Positions 42,430-52,331 of a stretch of DNA of 64,000 bases are shown here, one piece after another. Positions within the stretch are counted from its first letter, which is position 1. Each line of letters opens with the position of its first letter. The notes under the pieces are model-generated. The model searched no databases. It was not told the DNA's origin and saw nothing but the letters and a program-made list of their open reading frames with translations. The position numbers were made by a program, and so were the translations under genes. This DNA comes from Streptomyces avermitilis MA-4680 = NBRC 14893 (GTDB lineage: Bacteria > Actinomycetota > Actinomycetes > Streptomycetales > Streptomycetaceae), in the NCBI RefSeq assembly GCF_000009765.2, contig NC_003155.5:4836001-4900000 (forward strand), in the 5' to 3' direction.

Positions 42430-43173
42430 CTACGCCCCCGCCGCGGCCACCTTCACCCCCAGCTCCGCCGCCAGCACCGGCGCCAGGTCCATCAGCTGCG
42501 TCGGACTGATCACCGCCCCCGCCAGCCGGTCCACCCCGCGCGCGATCCCCAGCTCGGCCGCCCGGCGCAGGTCCACGTCGGTCAGTGTCGCCGCGTGGAA
42601 ATCGGCTCCCTTCAGCACGCAGTCCACGAACTCCACCCGGTCCAGCCGGGCGCCCCCGAAGTCCGGCTCCACCAGGACACAGCCCTCGAACACGACGTCC
42701 TTGAGCCGTGCCGTGCGGAGATTCAGGTAGTCGATCTTGCCGCCGCGCACCAGGACCCGCTCCAGCACGGCACCGTGCAGCTGAACGCCGCCCAACCGGG
42801 CGTCCACCAGCTCCACGTCACGCAGCGTCGCCTCCGCGAGGTCGGTGCCCACACCGCGCAGCCCCGTCAGCACGGAGTCCAGTACGCGCGCGTGAGGCAG
42901 CCGCGTCTCGTCCACGGCGCACCCCGTCAGCGCGCAGTCCATGAACCGCGCGCCCCCGCCGTCCTGCCCGGCGAAGTCCGCGTCCCTGAACTCCAGCCCG
43001 TCGTAGTCCCCGTCGGGCTCCAACTCGCCGCCCGCGTACGACTCGAGCACCGGCAACCGCACCTCCGGCCGCCGCGCGCCCTTGACCACCTTGCCCCTGA
43101 CCGCCTTGCCCGTCGCCGCCGTGCCCCTCACCGCCGTGCCCCTCACCGCGGCGCCCGCCGCTTTCCGCACCAT
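42430..43173 (-). CDS. Pentapeptide-repeat protein
   Basis: A 247-residue protein whose middle (~60-215) forms a right-handed quadrilateral beta-helix of A(D/N)LXX-like repeats (FRDADFAGQDGGGARFMDCA, LRTARLKDVVFEGCVL, LDRVEFVDCVLKGADFHAA). Such proteins can mimic DNA and protect gyrase, but most have unknown targets. An Arg/Gly/Val/Lys-rich N-terminal stretch precedes it. Start could be ATG 43173 (AGGA upstream) or GTG 43224; the latter has its GGGAGGG too close. Confidence 0.85.
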   Translation of the reverse strand: MVRKAAGAAVRGTAVRGTAATGKAVRGKVVKGARRPEVRLPVLESYAGGELEPDGDYDGLEFRDADFAGQDGGGARFMDCALTGCAVDETRLPHARVLDSVLTGLRGVGTDLAEATLRDVELVDARLGGVQLHGAVLERVLVRGGKIDYLNLRTARLKDVVFEGCVLVEPDFGGARLDRVEFVDCVLKGADFHAATLTDVDLRRAAELGIARGVDRLAGAVISPTQLMDLAPVLAAELGVKVAAAGA

Positions 43174-43302
43174 GCCCTCATCCTGCACGCCCCCACTGAC
43201 AATCGCCCCGACCTGCGTGTTCACCCCTCCCTGTCACATTCCGCCCCTCTCCCTCGGTCGTACTGAGGACAGGAGCCCCCGACCCGCAGGGAGACCCCAC
43301 CC

Positions 43303-44472
43303 ATGCAGCGCATCACCCTCACCGTCGTCGGCGGCGGCCTCGCCGGACTCACCGCGGCGGTCACCGCCGCCGAGGCCGGCGCCAAGGTCACCGTGTACGA
43401 GGCCCACCACACCCTCGGCGGCCGGGCCCGCACCGCGCAGGGCCCGTACCGGACCAACGAGGGCCCGCACGCCCTCTACAGCTGCGGCCCGCACTGGACC
43501 TGGCTCAGGCAGCGCGACCTGATCGGCCCGCTCGCCCCCGTTCCGCCCCTGGAGGCGGCCCGCCTCAGGCTCCGCCACAAGGGCGTCCTGCGCCGCACCC
43601 CGCCCTTCGCGATGCTCAAGCTCCTGCGCCGTACCGCCCGACAGGCGCCGGCCGACGTCGACTTCATGACCTGGGCCACCGAACAGGCGGGCGAGGAAGG
43701 CGCCCGCGCCGCCGCGAACCACGCCGCCATCTCCCTCTTCCACCACGACCCCGGCTCCCTCTCCGCCGCCTTCGTCCAGGAACGCCTGCGCCGCACCGCC
43801 AAGCTGCCGCCGGAGGCGCACCACCCGCGCGGCGGCTGGGCGAGCGTCATCGACCGGATGGCGGCGCGGGCCTGGAACCTCGGCGTCCGGATGGAGACCC
43901 TCGCCCGCGTCGACACGATCCCGGAGAACCGGGGCCCGGTCGTCGTCGCGACCTCGCTCGACGCCGCCCGGCGCCTCCTGGGGGACGACTCACTGGCCTG
44001 GGACAGCGGCCGTACCGCCCTCGTCGACCTGGCCGTACGCACCCGGCGCGGCGACGCGTTCGCCGTCTCCGACCTGGACGCGCCCGGCTGGATCGAGCGC
44101 CGCACGGCCCAGGACCGCTCCCTCGCACCCGCCGGTGAACAGCTCCTCCAGGGGCAGATCCCGATCGCGCCCCACGAGTCCCGCGCCGATGGCGTCGCGC
44201 GCGCCGAGCAGTTGCTGGACCTCGCCTTCGCCGGCTGGCGCGAGCGCGTGACCTGGCGGCGGGAGGCGGTCGCGCAGGGCCGTACGGGAGCCGTGGACCT
44301 GCCCGGCACCAGCTGGCGCGACCGGCCCGCCGTCGACCGCGGCGACGGCGTCTATCTGGCGGGCGACCAGGTCGCGGCCCCCGGCGTGCTCTCGGAGGTC
44401 TCCTTCAACAGCGCCCTCACCGCCGTGTCCCTGGCGCTGGGCCGGCACACACTTGACCTCAAGCAAGCTTGA
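43303..44472 (+). CDS. FAD/NAD(P)-dependent oxidoreductase, phytoene desaturase-like
   Basis: A 389-residue flavoprotein. The N-terminal Rossmann dinucleotide motif VVGGGLAGLTAAVTAAEAG leads into GGRARTAQGPY and GPHALYSCG, and the C-terminal GVYLAGDQVAAPGVLSEVSF binds FAD. The shape matches amine oxidase/phytoene desaturase folds. The substrate is unknown. Its 3' end overlaps the SoxR box of the next gene. ATG at 43303. Confidence 0.86.
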   Translation: MQRITLTVVGGGLAGLTAAVTAAEAGAKVTVYEAHHTLGGRARTAQGPYRTNEGPHALYSCGPHWTWLRQRDLIGPLAPVPPLEAARLRLRHKGVLRRTPPFAMLKLLRRTARQAPADVDFMTWATEQAGEEGARAAANHAAISLFHHDPGSLSAAFVQERLRRTAKLPPEAHHPRGGWASVIDRMAARAWNLGVRMETLARVDTIPENRGPVVVATSLDAARRLLGDDSLAWDSGRTALVDLAVRTRRGDAFAVSDLDAPGWIERRTAQDRSLAPAGEQLLQGQIPIAPHESRADGVARAEQLLDLAFAGWRERVTWRREAVAQGRTGAVDLPGTSWRDRPAVDRGDGVYLAGDQVAAPGVLSEVSFNSALTAVSLALGRHTLDLKQA

Positions 44473-44475
44473 GGT
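44456..44475. promoter_or_regulatory. SoxR box upstream of the quinone reductase
   Basis: A 20-bp palindrome whose arms are acctcaagc and gcttgaggt around a central AA. It matches the SoxR consensus CCTCAAG-N4-CTTGAGG. A TTGACC at 44453-44458 could be the -35 of the promoter, with a 19-bp spacer to about 44478, as in MerR-family promoters. It lies 50 bp before the oxidoreductase start and overlaps the end of the previous gene. Confidence 0.9.
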
Positions 44476-44525
44476 TGAACGCTGGGCTCACCTGCTCATC
44501 AGGAACCCACAGAGGGAGCCCGCCC

Positions 44526-45515
44526 ATGCACGCCGTCCGCCTCCACGCCTTCGGCCCGGCCGAGAACCTCGCGTACGAGAAGGTCGAGGACCCCGAGCCG
44601 GGCCCCGGCCAGGTCCGTATCGCCGTCGCCGCCGCCGGCGTACACCTCCTGGACGCGGCCCTGCGCGAAGGCGTACGGGGCCCGGCCCCCGAGCCCACCC
44701 CGCTGCCCACGATTCCCGGCCGCGAGGTCGCCGGCACCGTCGAGTCCCTCGGCGCGGGCGTCCCGGGCGACCGGCTCGGCAAGCGCGTCGTCGCCCACCT
44801 CGGCTTCGCCCCCGGCGGCTACGCCGAACTCGCCGTCACCGATGCCGACCGCCTCCACGAGATCCCGCGGAACCTCGACTTCGCCCAGGCCGTCGCCATG
44901 ATCGGAACGGGCCGTACGGCGCTCGGGATCCTCCAGTTCGCCGAGCTGGGCCCGGACTCCGTGGCCGTCGTCCCGGCCGCCGCCGGCGGTATCGGCACCC
45001 TTCTCGTGCAGTACGCCAAGTCCGCGGGCGCCACGGTGATCGGCCTGGCCGGCGGCCCGCAGAAGGTGGCGCGGGTACGCGACAACGGTGCCGACCTCGC
45101 CGTCGACTACCGGGACCCCGACTGGCCGGAGCGGCTCGCGCAGTACCGCGGCAGGGCCACCGTCGTCTTCGACGGCGTGGGCGGGGACACGGCCCGCACG
45201 GCCGTCGGGCTCCTCGGCCCCGGCGGCAGGCACCTCGTCTTCGGATGGTCCGGCGAAGGCATCCAGAACGGGCAGCCGCTGCTCGTCGACGACAAGGACC
45301 GGGGGATCGTCTCCGAACAGGTCCTCGGCCCCGTGATGCTGCGCCGGGCGGGCGGCCCCCACCCCCTGCGCGCCCTGGAACTGCGCGCCCTCGCCGAGGC
45401 CGCGGCGGGCCGGCTGACCCCGGCCGTCCAGCGCTTCCCGCTCGCCGAGGCGGCAGCCGCGCACCGGGCCCTGGAGAGCCGGCGGACCGTCGGAAAAGTG
45501 GTGCTCGAGCCATGA
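44526..45515 (+). CDS. Zinc-free MDR-family quinone oxidoreductase
   Basis: A 329-residue medium-chain reductase. Seen: PGPGQVRIAVAAAGVHLLD, PTIPGREVAGTVESLGAG, and the NADPH-binding VVPAAAGGIGTLLVQYAKSAGA. The residues that bind structural zinc are absent. The gene is preceded by a SoxR box, and from memory it corresponds to SCO4266, a SoxR target in S. coelicolor, so it likely reduces quinones or redox-cycling antibiotics. ATG 44526 with GAGGGAGC upstream. Confidence 0.88.
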   Translation: MHAVRLHAFGPAENLAYEKVEDPEPGPGQVRIAVAAAGVHLLDAALREGVRGPAPEPTPLPTIPGREVAGTVESLGAGVPGDRLGKRVVAHLGFAPGGYAELAVTDADRLHEIPRNLDFAQAVAMIGTGRTALGILQFAELGPDSVAVVPAAAGGIGTLLVQYAKSAGATVIGLAGGPQKVARVRDNGADLAVDYRDPDWPERLAQYRGRATVVFDGVGGDTARTAVGLLGPGGRHLVFGWSGEGIQNGQPLLVDDKDRGIVSEQVLGPVMLRRAGGPHPLRALELRALAEAAAGRLTPAVQRFPLAEAAAAHRALESRRTVGKVVLEP

Positions 45516-45596
45516 CCAGGCACGACAGACACCCGGTAAGCCATGACCAGGCACGACACACACCCGACACCAGGCACGACACACACACCCGATGAC
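45511..45596 (+). repeat. About 30-bp tandem repeat covering a stop codon
   Basis: Two and a half copies (45511-45541, 45542-45570, then a partial to about 45596) share a core catgaccaggcacgaca and acacccg. The first unit contains the TGA stop of the quinone oxidoreductase gene; the second provides the ATG at 45543 used as a possible start of the exporter. Confidence 0.75.
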
Positions 45597-47138
45597 GGAC
45601 GGGATGCGATACCTACCGATTCATGCTGTTCTGAGCAGGTGAATGTCACCCGAACAGGTGAATCCACCTACGTCCTGGACCCCGACCCCCGCCGCTGGTG
45701 GAGCCTGGTGGTCATCGCCCTCGCACAGCTGATGGTGGTCCTGGACGCGACGATCGTGAACATCGCGCTCCCCTCCGCCCAGCGCGCGCTGGGCATGTCC
45801 GACGGCAACCGGCAGTGGGTCATCACCGCCTACACACTGGCCTTCGGCGGACTGCTTCTGCTCGGCGGCCGCATCGCCGACCTGGTGGGCCGCAAGCGCA
45901 CGTTCATCATCGGGCTGATCGGCTTCGCCGCCGCCTCCGCGCTGGGCGGCGCGGCCACCACATCCGGGATGCTGTTCGGCGCCCGCGCCCTCCAGGGCGC
46001 CTTCGCCGCCGTACTCGCCCCCTCGGCCCTCTCGCTCCTCACCACCACCTTCACCGACCCGAAGGAGCGCGGAAAGGCCTTCGGCATCTACAGCGCACTG
46101 GCCGGCAGCGGCAGCGCGATCGGCTTCATCGCGGGCGGACTGCTCACCGAGTACCTGAACTGGCGCTGGTGCCTGTACGTCAACATCCCCATCGCAGTCA
46201 TCGCCGTCTGCGGCGCGTTCGCCCTCCTGCACGAACAGCCGCGGCACGCGGGCGCCCGTCTCGACGTCCCCGGTGCGCTGCTCGGCTGCGGCGGGCTCGT
46301 CGCGATCGTCTACGGGTTCAGCGAGGCGGAGCCGCGCGGCTGGACGGACCCCCGGGTGCTGGCCCTGTTCGCCGTGGGCATCGTCCTTCTCGCCGTGTTC
46401 GTGTGGTGGCAGACCAGGGCGCCGCAGCCGCTGCTGCCGCTGCACATCGTCAAGGACCGCAACCGCGCGGGCTGCTTCCTGACCATGGCCCTCGCCGTCA
46501 TCGGCTTGTTCGGCATGTTCCTGTTCCTGACCTACTACCTCCAGGTCGTCCTCGGCTACTCCCCCCTGAAGACGGGCCTGGCCTTCCTGCCCCTGACGGT
46601 CGCGATCATCATCGGCTCGACCCAGATCTCGGCCCGCCTGATGAGCCACGTGGCCCCGCGCCTGCTCATGGTCCCCGGCACGGTCCTGGCCGCGGGCGGC
46701 ATGCTGGTCCTGACCCGGATCACCGTGCACTCGCCGTACGCGAGCGAACTCCTGCCCGCTCTGATCCTGATCGGCCTGGGCATGGGCCTCACCTTCATGC
46801 CGGTCTTCGCCACCGCCACCGCAGGCGTCGCCCCGCAGGACTCGGGTGTGACCTCCGCGACCGTGAACACGGCCCAGCAGGTGGGCGGTTCGATCGGTAC
46901 GGCCCTGCTGAACACCATCGCCACCACCACCAGCACCGCCTACATCGCGGCCCATCTGCGCGACCCCGCCCGCAAGGAACTGGTCATACGCGAAGGCATC
47001 GTCCACGGCTACACGGTGGCCATCTGGTGCGCGGCGGGCGTCATGCTCCTGGCGGGCCTGGCGGCCGGCCTGATGGTCACGACGAAGCCCCCGCGGCACA
47101 CCCCGTCCGACACCCCCGTACCCGAGTCGGTGGGGTGA
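45543..47138 (+). CDS. DHA2-family MFS multidrug exporter
   Basis: A 14-helix transporter of the EmrB/QacA type, 531 residues. Seen: LAQLMVVLDATIVNIALPS in TM1, the inter-helix motif LLLLGGRIADLVGRKRTF, the drug-antiporter motif C region GIYSALAGSGSAIGFIAGGLL, and WRWCLYVNIPIAV. The start is unsure: ATG 45543 lies in a repeat and encodes a low-complexity Thr/His tail; a GTG at 45642 (VNVTRTGES) is an alternative. It follows the SoxR-linked reductase by 28 bp and may share its promoter, which would fit efflux of redox-active drugs. Confidence 0.88.
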   Translation: MTRHDTHPTPGTTHTPDDGRDAIPTDSCCSEQVNVTRTGESTYVLDPDPRRWWSLVVIALAQLMVVLDATIVNIALPSAQRALGMSDGNRQWVITAYTLAFGGLLLLGGRIADLVGRKRTFIIGLIGFAAASALGGAATTSGMLFGARALQGAFAAVLAPSALSLLTTTFTDPKERGKAFGIYSALAGSGSAIGFIAGGLLTEYLNWRWCLYVNIPIAVIAVCGAFALLHEQPRHAGARLDVPGALLGCGGLVAIVYGFSEAEPRGWTDPRVLALFAVGIVLLAVFVWWQTRAPQPLLPLHIVKDRNRAGCFLTMALAVIGLFGMFLFLTYYLQVVLGYSPLKTGLAFLPLTVAIIIGSTQISARLMSHVAPRLLMVPGTVLAAGGMLVLTRITVHSPYASELLPALILIGLGMGLTFMPVFATATAGVAPQDSGVTSATVNTAQQVGGSIGTALLNTIATTTSTAYIAAHLRDPARKELVIREGIVHGYTVAIWCAAGVMLLAGLAAGLMVTTKPPRHTPSDTPVPESVG

Positions 47139-47216
47139 TCTGGCGCATGATCCGCCGGATGATCCGTCGAGTGACCCGCCGGATGATCCGCCGAGTGACC
47201 GTCCGGTGATCCCGCC
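47135..47216 (+). repeat. 12-bp tandem repeat array starting at a stop codon
   Basis: About six to seven tandem 12-bp units (atgatccgccgg and variants) begin with the TGA stop of the exporter at 47136. Each unit carries TGA or TGAT. The array separates the exporter from the convergent GNAT gene. Confidence 0.85.
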
Positions 47217-47690
47217 TCAGGCGCGTGCCCCCAGGGCGGTCAGCGCCCCGTCCGTCAGCCGGTACACCGTCCACTCGTCCTGCGCACGCGCACCCAGCGC
47301 CTCGTAGAAGTCGATCGACGGCTTGTTCCAGTTCAGAACGGCCCACTCCAGGCGCTCGTACCCGCGCTCGACGCAGATCCGGGCCAGTTCGGTCAGCAGC
47401 GCCTTGCCGTGGCCGCCGCCGCGGGCCTCGGGCCGTACGTACAGGTCCTCCAGGTAGATCCCGTGCACCCCGCGCCAGGTGGAGAAGTTCAGGAACCACA
47501 GCGCGAAGCCGACCGGCAGCCCCCGGTCCTCGGCGATGTGCGCGAACGCGGCCGGCCGCTCCCCGAACAGCGCCTCCGCGAGCTGCGGTTCGTCCGCCCG
47601 CGCCTCGTCCGGCACCTTCTCGTACTCGGCCAGCTCGCGGATCATGGCGTGAATGACGGGGATGTCGGCGGAAGTGGCGGCGCGAATCAT
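47217..47690 (-). CDS. GNAT family N-acetyltransferase
   Basis: A 157-residue acetyltransferase. Seen: IRAATSADIPVIHAMIRELAEYEKV (N-terminal helix), GIYLEDLYVRPEARGGGHGKALL (acetyl-CoA loop, R-x-x-G-x-G/A) and VLNWNKPSIDFYEALGA. It resembles diamine/spermidine acetyltransferases (SAT type). ATG at 47690; a longer frame exists. Confidence 0.9.
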   Translation of the reverse strand: MIRAATSADIPVIHAMIRELAEYEKVPDEARADEPQLAEALFGERPAAFAHIAEDRGLPVGFALWFLNFSTWRGVHGIYLEDLYVRPEARGGGHGKALLTELARICVERGYERLEWAVLNWNKPSIDFYEALGARAQDEWTVYRLTDGALTALGARA

Positions 47691-47777
47691 GGGCGCAGTC
47701 TCACACAGCCGGGCGCCGGGGCCGCCGAAGGGCGTACTCCAGGCCGCCCGCACCGGCGCCCGCAACGCACAGCCTCG

Positions 47778-49193
47778 TCAGTGACGTCCCGCCACCCGGT
47801 CCGCCATCCGGGCCAGCCGGGACGACTGGACGCTGTGGGTGGTCAGTTCGCGGCGGTCCGCCGTGCGGTACGTGGCGTACATGCCGTGCACGCCGATCCA
47901 GCGCAGCGGTTCCGGCTCCCACTTGCGCACCTGGTGGTTCACCCACGGCAGCGCGGTCAGCTCCGTCGCCCCGGCCTGCCCCGAGTCCTGCCGGACCAGG
48001 TCGCGCAGGGTGCGGGCGGCCAGGTTGGCGGTCGCCACGCCGGAGCCGACGTAACCGCCGGCCCAGCCCAGGCCCGTCGACCGGTCCAGCGTCACCGTCG
48101 CGCACCAGTCGCGCGGCACCCCGAGGACGCCCGACCAGGCATGGTCCACCCGGACGCCGGTGAGGGACGGGAAGAAGCGGATCAGGATCTCGTACAGCGC
48201 CTCGACCGTCGCGGCCTGCGTACGCCCGTCGTTGTCCGTCCGCGAGCCGAATCGGTACGGCACTCCGCGCCCGCCGAGCGCGATGCGGTCGTCGGCGGTG
48301 CGCTGGGCGTACATGTACGCGTGGGCCATGTCGCCGAGCGTCTCGCGCCCCGCCCAGCCGATCGCGTCCCACTGCTCGGCGGTGAGCGGCGCCGTCGTGA
48401 TCATGGAGGAGTTCATGGGGAGCCAGGTACGCCGCTGGCCCTTGAGGTTCGCGGTGAAACCCTCCGTGCAGCGCAGGACGTAGGGCGCGCGGACGGTCCC
48501 GTACGGCGTCACCGCGTGCTGGGGACGGATCTCCGTGACCGGGGTCTGTTCGTGCACGGTGACACCGATCGCCTCGACGGCCGCCGCGAGGCCCTTGACC
48601 AGCTTCACCGGGTGCAGCCGCGCACCGTGCGGGGTCCAGGTGGAGCCGACCGCGTCGGCGACCCGGACGCGCTCGGCCGTCTCGCGGGCGCCGTACAGCT
48701 CGCGGTCCTTCTCGCCGTACGCGAGCTCGTGGGCGTGGAACTCCTTGAGGCGGGCCAGCTGGGCGGGCGTGTACGCCACTTCCAGTACGCCGCCCTGGTG
48801 GATGTCGGCGTCGATGTTCTCCTGAGCCGCGATCCGGACGACTTCGCCGACCGTGTCGTTCATGGCCCGCTGGAGCCGGGCGGCCGCCTCATGGCCGTGC
48901 AGCCGGGCGTAGCGGTCGCGGCCCGCGATGCCGTTGTAGAGCCAGCCGCCGTTGCGGCCGGAGGCGCCGTAGCCGCAGAACTTCTGCTCCAGCACCGTGA
49001 TGCGCAGGTAGGGGGCCGCCTTCTTCAGGTAGTACGCGGTCCACAGGCCCGTGTAGCCGCCGCCGACGATGACGACGTCGGCGGTCGCGTCGCCGGGCAG
49101 CGGCTCACGCGGGGCGGGGAATCCGTCGTCCGCGTACCAGAAGGAGATGCCGCCGTTCACGACACGGCCGAGGCTGCTTGCCGAGCTGCTCAT
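47778..49193 (-). CDS. FAD-dependent amine oxidase-like dehydrogenase
   Basis: A 471-residue DadA/PuuB-type oxidase. Seen: VVIVGGGYTGLWTAYYLKKAAP (FAD Rossmann), EQKFCGYGASGRNGGWL, DIHQGGVLEVAYTPAQLARL, and LGWAGGYVGSGVATANLA at the C-terminus. It may oxidise gamma-glutamylputrescine or another amine; no puu operon is nearby, so the substrate is inference. It lies 87 bp upstream (in transcription) of the SAT-like gene and the two may be a polyamine pair. Confidence 0.82.
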   Translation of the reverse strand: MSSSASSLGRVVNGGISFWYADDGFPAPREPLPGDATADVVIVGGGYTGLWTAYYLKKAAPYLRITVLEQKFCGYGASGRNGGWLYNGIAGRDRYARLHGHEAAARLQRAMNDTVGEVVRIAAQENIDADIHQGGVLEVAYTPAQLARLKEFHAHELAYGEKDRELYGARETAERVRVADAVGSTWTPHGARLHPVKLVKGLAAAVEAIGVTVHEQTPVTEIRPQHAVTPYGTVRAPYVLRCTEGFTANLKGQRRTWLPMNSSMITTAPLTAEQWDAIGWAGRETLGDMAHAYMYAQRTADDRIALGGRGVPYRFGSRTDNDGRTQAATVEALYEILIRFFPSLTGVRVDHAWSGVLGVPRDWCATVTLDRSTGLGWAGGYVGSGVATANLAARTLRDLVRQDSGQAGATELTALPWVNHQVRKWEPEPLRWIGVHGMYATYRTADRRELTTHSVQSSRLARMADRVAGRH

Positions 49194-49203
49194 GCCGCGG
49201 ACG

Positions 49204-49872
49204 TTAACCCCTGAGAGCGGCCAGTGTCTCCTTCGGATTCCATGCTTTTCCGCGGCCTCTGGCCAGCGGACAGCAGGCGAGACCGATCAGCAGCGCCAGG
49301 AAATGCCCGAAATCGGTGAAGGTGGGGCTGGCCGCGAGCGAGCCCCCGTACACCGCCAGGACGACCACCAGATACCCGTACCGCCACGGCTCCGCGATCC
49401 GGTACGTGAGCACCGCGATCACCCCCGCGAGCGCGTAACTCACGCCGATGTCCAGGGTGTTGACCGCCGAGCGCGGGGCGACCCCGTCACGGATCGCCTC
49501 CAGCAGCGCCCCCTCACTGGCGAGGGTGGCCAGCACGTGCGCGGCGACGCACACGGCCAGCCAGCGCGGCGTGCCGAGCCAGCGCTCCGCCTGCGCGTGG
49601 AAGACGGTGAACAGGACCGCGTACGGCAGCCAGTGGCCGCCGTCGATCCACATGGCGCTGGTGATCAGCACGCGCACCGGATCCCGCGACAGCTCGTGGA
49701 TGTTGGTCGACCGCTGGCGCAGGAAGTCCTCTTCGAAATCCGGCGACATGTGGTGCAGGGCGACGGTGGTGACGAAGAGGATCGCCAGCCACACGTAGGT
49801 CCCGGGGGCGCTGCGGACGTACGCCCACACCGCCCACCCGGGACCTCGCCTGACGCGCGTGAGCCGGTTCAC
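49204..49872 (-). CDS. Rhomboid-like integral membrane protein
   Basis: A 222-residue protein with about six hydrophobic segments (WLAILFVTTVALHHM, AVCVAAHVLATLASEG, YALAGVIAVLTYRIA, YLVVVLAVYGGSLAA, FLALLIGLACCPLA). The order and HxxxG features resemble the rhomboid fold. The active-site GxSG is replaced by GVSY, with His in FGHFLALLIG, so it is probably a rhomboid-like member and activity is not assured. GTG start at 49872 overlaps the region upstream of a divergent gene. Confidence 0.75.
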   Translation of the reverse strand: MNRLTRVRRGPGWAVWAYVRSAPGTYVWLAILFVTTVALHHMSPDFEEDFLRQRSTNIHELSRDPVRVLITSAMWIDGGHWLPYAVLFTVFHAQAERWLGTPRWLAVCVAAHVLATLASEGALLEAIRDGVAPRSAVNTLDIGVSYALAGVIAVLTYRIAEPWRYGYLVVVLAVYGGSLAASPTFTDFGHFLALLIGLACCPLARGRGKAWNPKETLAALRG

Positions 49873-49894
49873 GCACCCAAGTATGGTCGGCAGG

Positions 49895-50776
49895 GTGATC
49901 GACGTGCCCGAAGAGCTGGCCGCCTCCCAGCAGAAGTTCAACGGAGCGGCGGGCCGGGCCTTCATCGCCGGGCTGCCGCGCCGGGCGGCGGACTTCCTGG
50001 AGCGCTGGGAGCTGCGGGTCGACGGGCCCTCGATGTACGGCGTCTGCGCGCTGGTCCTCCCGGTACTCCGGGCCGACGGGACGCCGGCCGCGCTCAAGCT
50101 CCAGCCCCTCGACGAGGAGAGCGCCGGCGAACCGCTCGCCCTGCGCCGGTGGGACGGCGCGGGGGCCGTACGCCTTCTGGAGCACGACGAGGCCACCTGC
50201 ACCCTCCTCCTCGAACGCCTGGACGAGGCGCGGTCGCTGGCGGAGACACCGGACACGCGCGAGGCCGTTCTGGTCGTCGCGCGGCTGCTGGCCCGGCTGA
50301 CCGCGCTGCCCGCCCCGGAGGGGATGCGGCGGCTCGGCGACATCGCGGCCGCGATGCTGGAACAGGTGCCGTGGGCCGTGCGGCAGCTCGCGGACCCCGG
50401 GGACCGCCGCCTCGTCGAGGACTGCGCGGCCGCCGTGCGCGAGGTCGCCGCCGAACCGGGCGACCGGCTGCTCCACTGGGACCTGCACTTCGACAACGTC
50501 CTCGCCTCACACCGCGCGCCCTGGCTCGCCATCGACCCGAAGCCGCTCGCCGGCGACCCCGGCTTCGACCTGCTCCCCGCGATCCGCAACCGGTTCGAGC
50601 CCGCCGAGATCCGCTGGCGGTTCGACGCCATGACGGAGATCCTCGGCCTGGACCGGGAGCGGGCCCGCGCCTGGAGCCTGGCCCGCGTCCTGCAGAACAC
50701 GCTGTGGGACCTCGCGGACGGACGGCCCCTGGAGGCCGCGCAACGGGAGATCGGGCGACAGCTGCGCGAGCGCTGA
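49895..50776 (+). CDS. Aminoglycoside/hydroxyurea phosphotransferase-like kinase
   Basis: A 293-residue kinase. Seen: YGVCALVLPVLR and ALKLQPLDEESAG (ATP Lys), LLLERLDEARSL, the Brenner motif LLHWDLHFDNVL with catalytic Asp, and the metal-binding DPKPLAGDPGFD. It matches the APH(6)/hydroxyurea kinase class, often carried by Streptomyces without proven resistance. Start uncertain between GTG 49895 and ATG 49883 or a farther ATG; the TATGGT nearby could be a -10 for a leaderless transcript. Confidence 0.8.
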   Translation: MIDVPEELAASQQKFNGAAGRAFIAGLPRRAADFLERWELRVDGPSMYGVCALVLPVLRADGTPAALKLQPLDEESAGEPLALRRWDGAGAVRLLEHDEATCTLLLERLDEARSLAETPDTREAVLVVARLLARLTALPAPEGMRRLGDIAAAMLEQVPWAVRQLADPGDRRLVEDCAAAVREVAAEPGDRLLHWDLHFDNVLASHRAPWLAIDPKPLAGDPGFDLLPAIRNRFEPAEIRWRFDAMTEILGLDRERARAWSLARVLQNTLWDLADGRPLEAAQREIGRQLRER

Positions 50777-50832
50777 CGAGCACTCCGCCGGAAATCCACC
50801 GGCTTCGTCTTCCAGCCGCTGGCAAGTGTGGG

Positions 50833-50906
50833 AGCCCCCTGTCGGATTCGAACCGACGACCTTCGCTTTACAAGAGCGGCGCTCTGACCAGCTGAGCTAA
50901 GGAGGC
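50833..50906 (-). tRNA. tRNA-Thr (anticodon TGT)
   Basis: The minus strand begins GCCTCCTTAGCTCAGCTGG, with acceptor stem pairing GCCTCCT to AGGGGGC, a canonical D-arm, the anticodon stem loop with CTTGTAA (TGT), and T-arm GGTTCGAATCC. The discriminator is T and CCA is not encoded. 74 nt. Confidence 0.95.
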
Positions 50907-51051
50907 CTGCACGCGTGCGTGCCGCGTACGTGCCCGTGCAGTGTACCCATCCCGCGGCGCGGCCCGATCGGAAATTTCCGCGAAGTTCACCGCTCCCGGA
51001 GTACTGACAGACCAGGTGAACGCCAGGTACCGTCCTGAGCCAGTTCACTCT

Positions 51052-51092
51052 TGTGGACTACACCACTACGAATCCTCGTGGTGGACACCACC
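51052..51092. promoter_or_regulatory. Two DasR-like operators upstream of msiK
   Basis: Site 1 (51052-51067) is tgtggactacaccact, matching 12 of 16 bases of the dre consensus, and site 2 (51077-51092) is cgtggtggacaccacc with a GTGGTG/CACCAC palindrome (10 of 16). They lie 76 and 51 bp upstream of the msiK ATG, with centres 25 bp apart. Confidence 0.6.
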
Positions 51093-51142
51093 TTTACTCG
51101 GATCGTCCGGCACGTTCCTGCCGGTGAAGGGGGCCCCTCACC

Positions 51143-52279
<1,137 letters not shown>

Positions 52280-52331
52280 ACCACCGCCGAGGGGTCCAAC
52301 ACCCCGGAGCGGTGAATTCACCCGAGTTGCC

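Noticed and set aside
42430..43224. GTG 43224 as start of the pentapeptide gene
   Set aside because: Its GGGAGGG touches the start codon, so spacing is too short; ATG 43173 has better spacing, though this is not certain.
50833..50906. tRNA as an integration site for a mobile element
   Set aside because: No integrase and no duplicated 3' tRNA fragment was found within the window.
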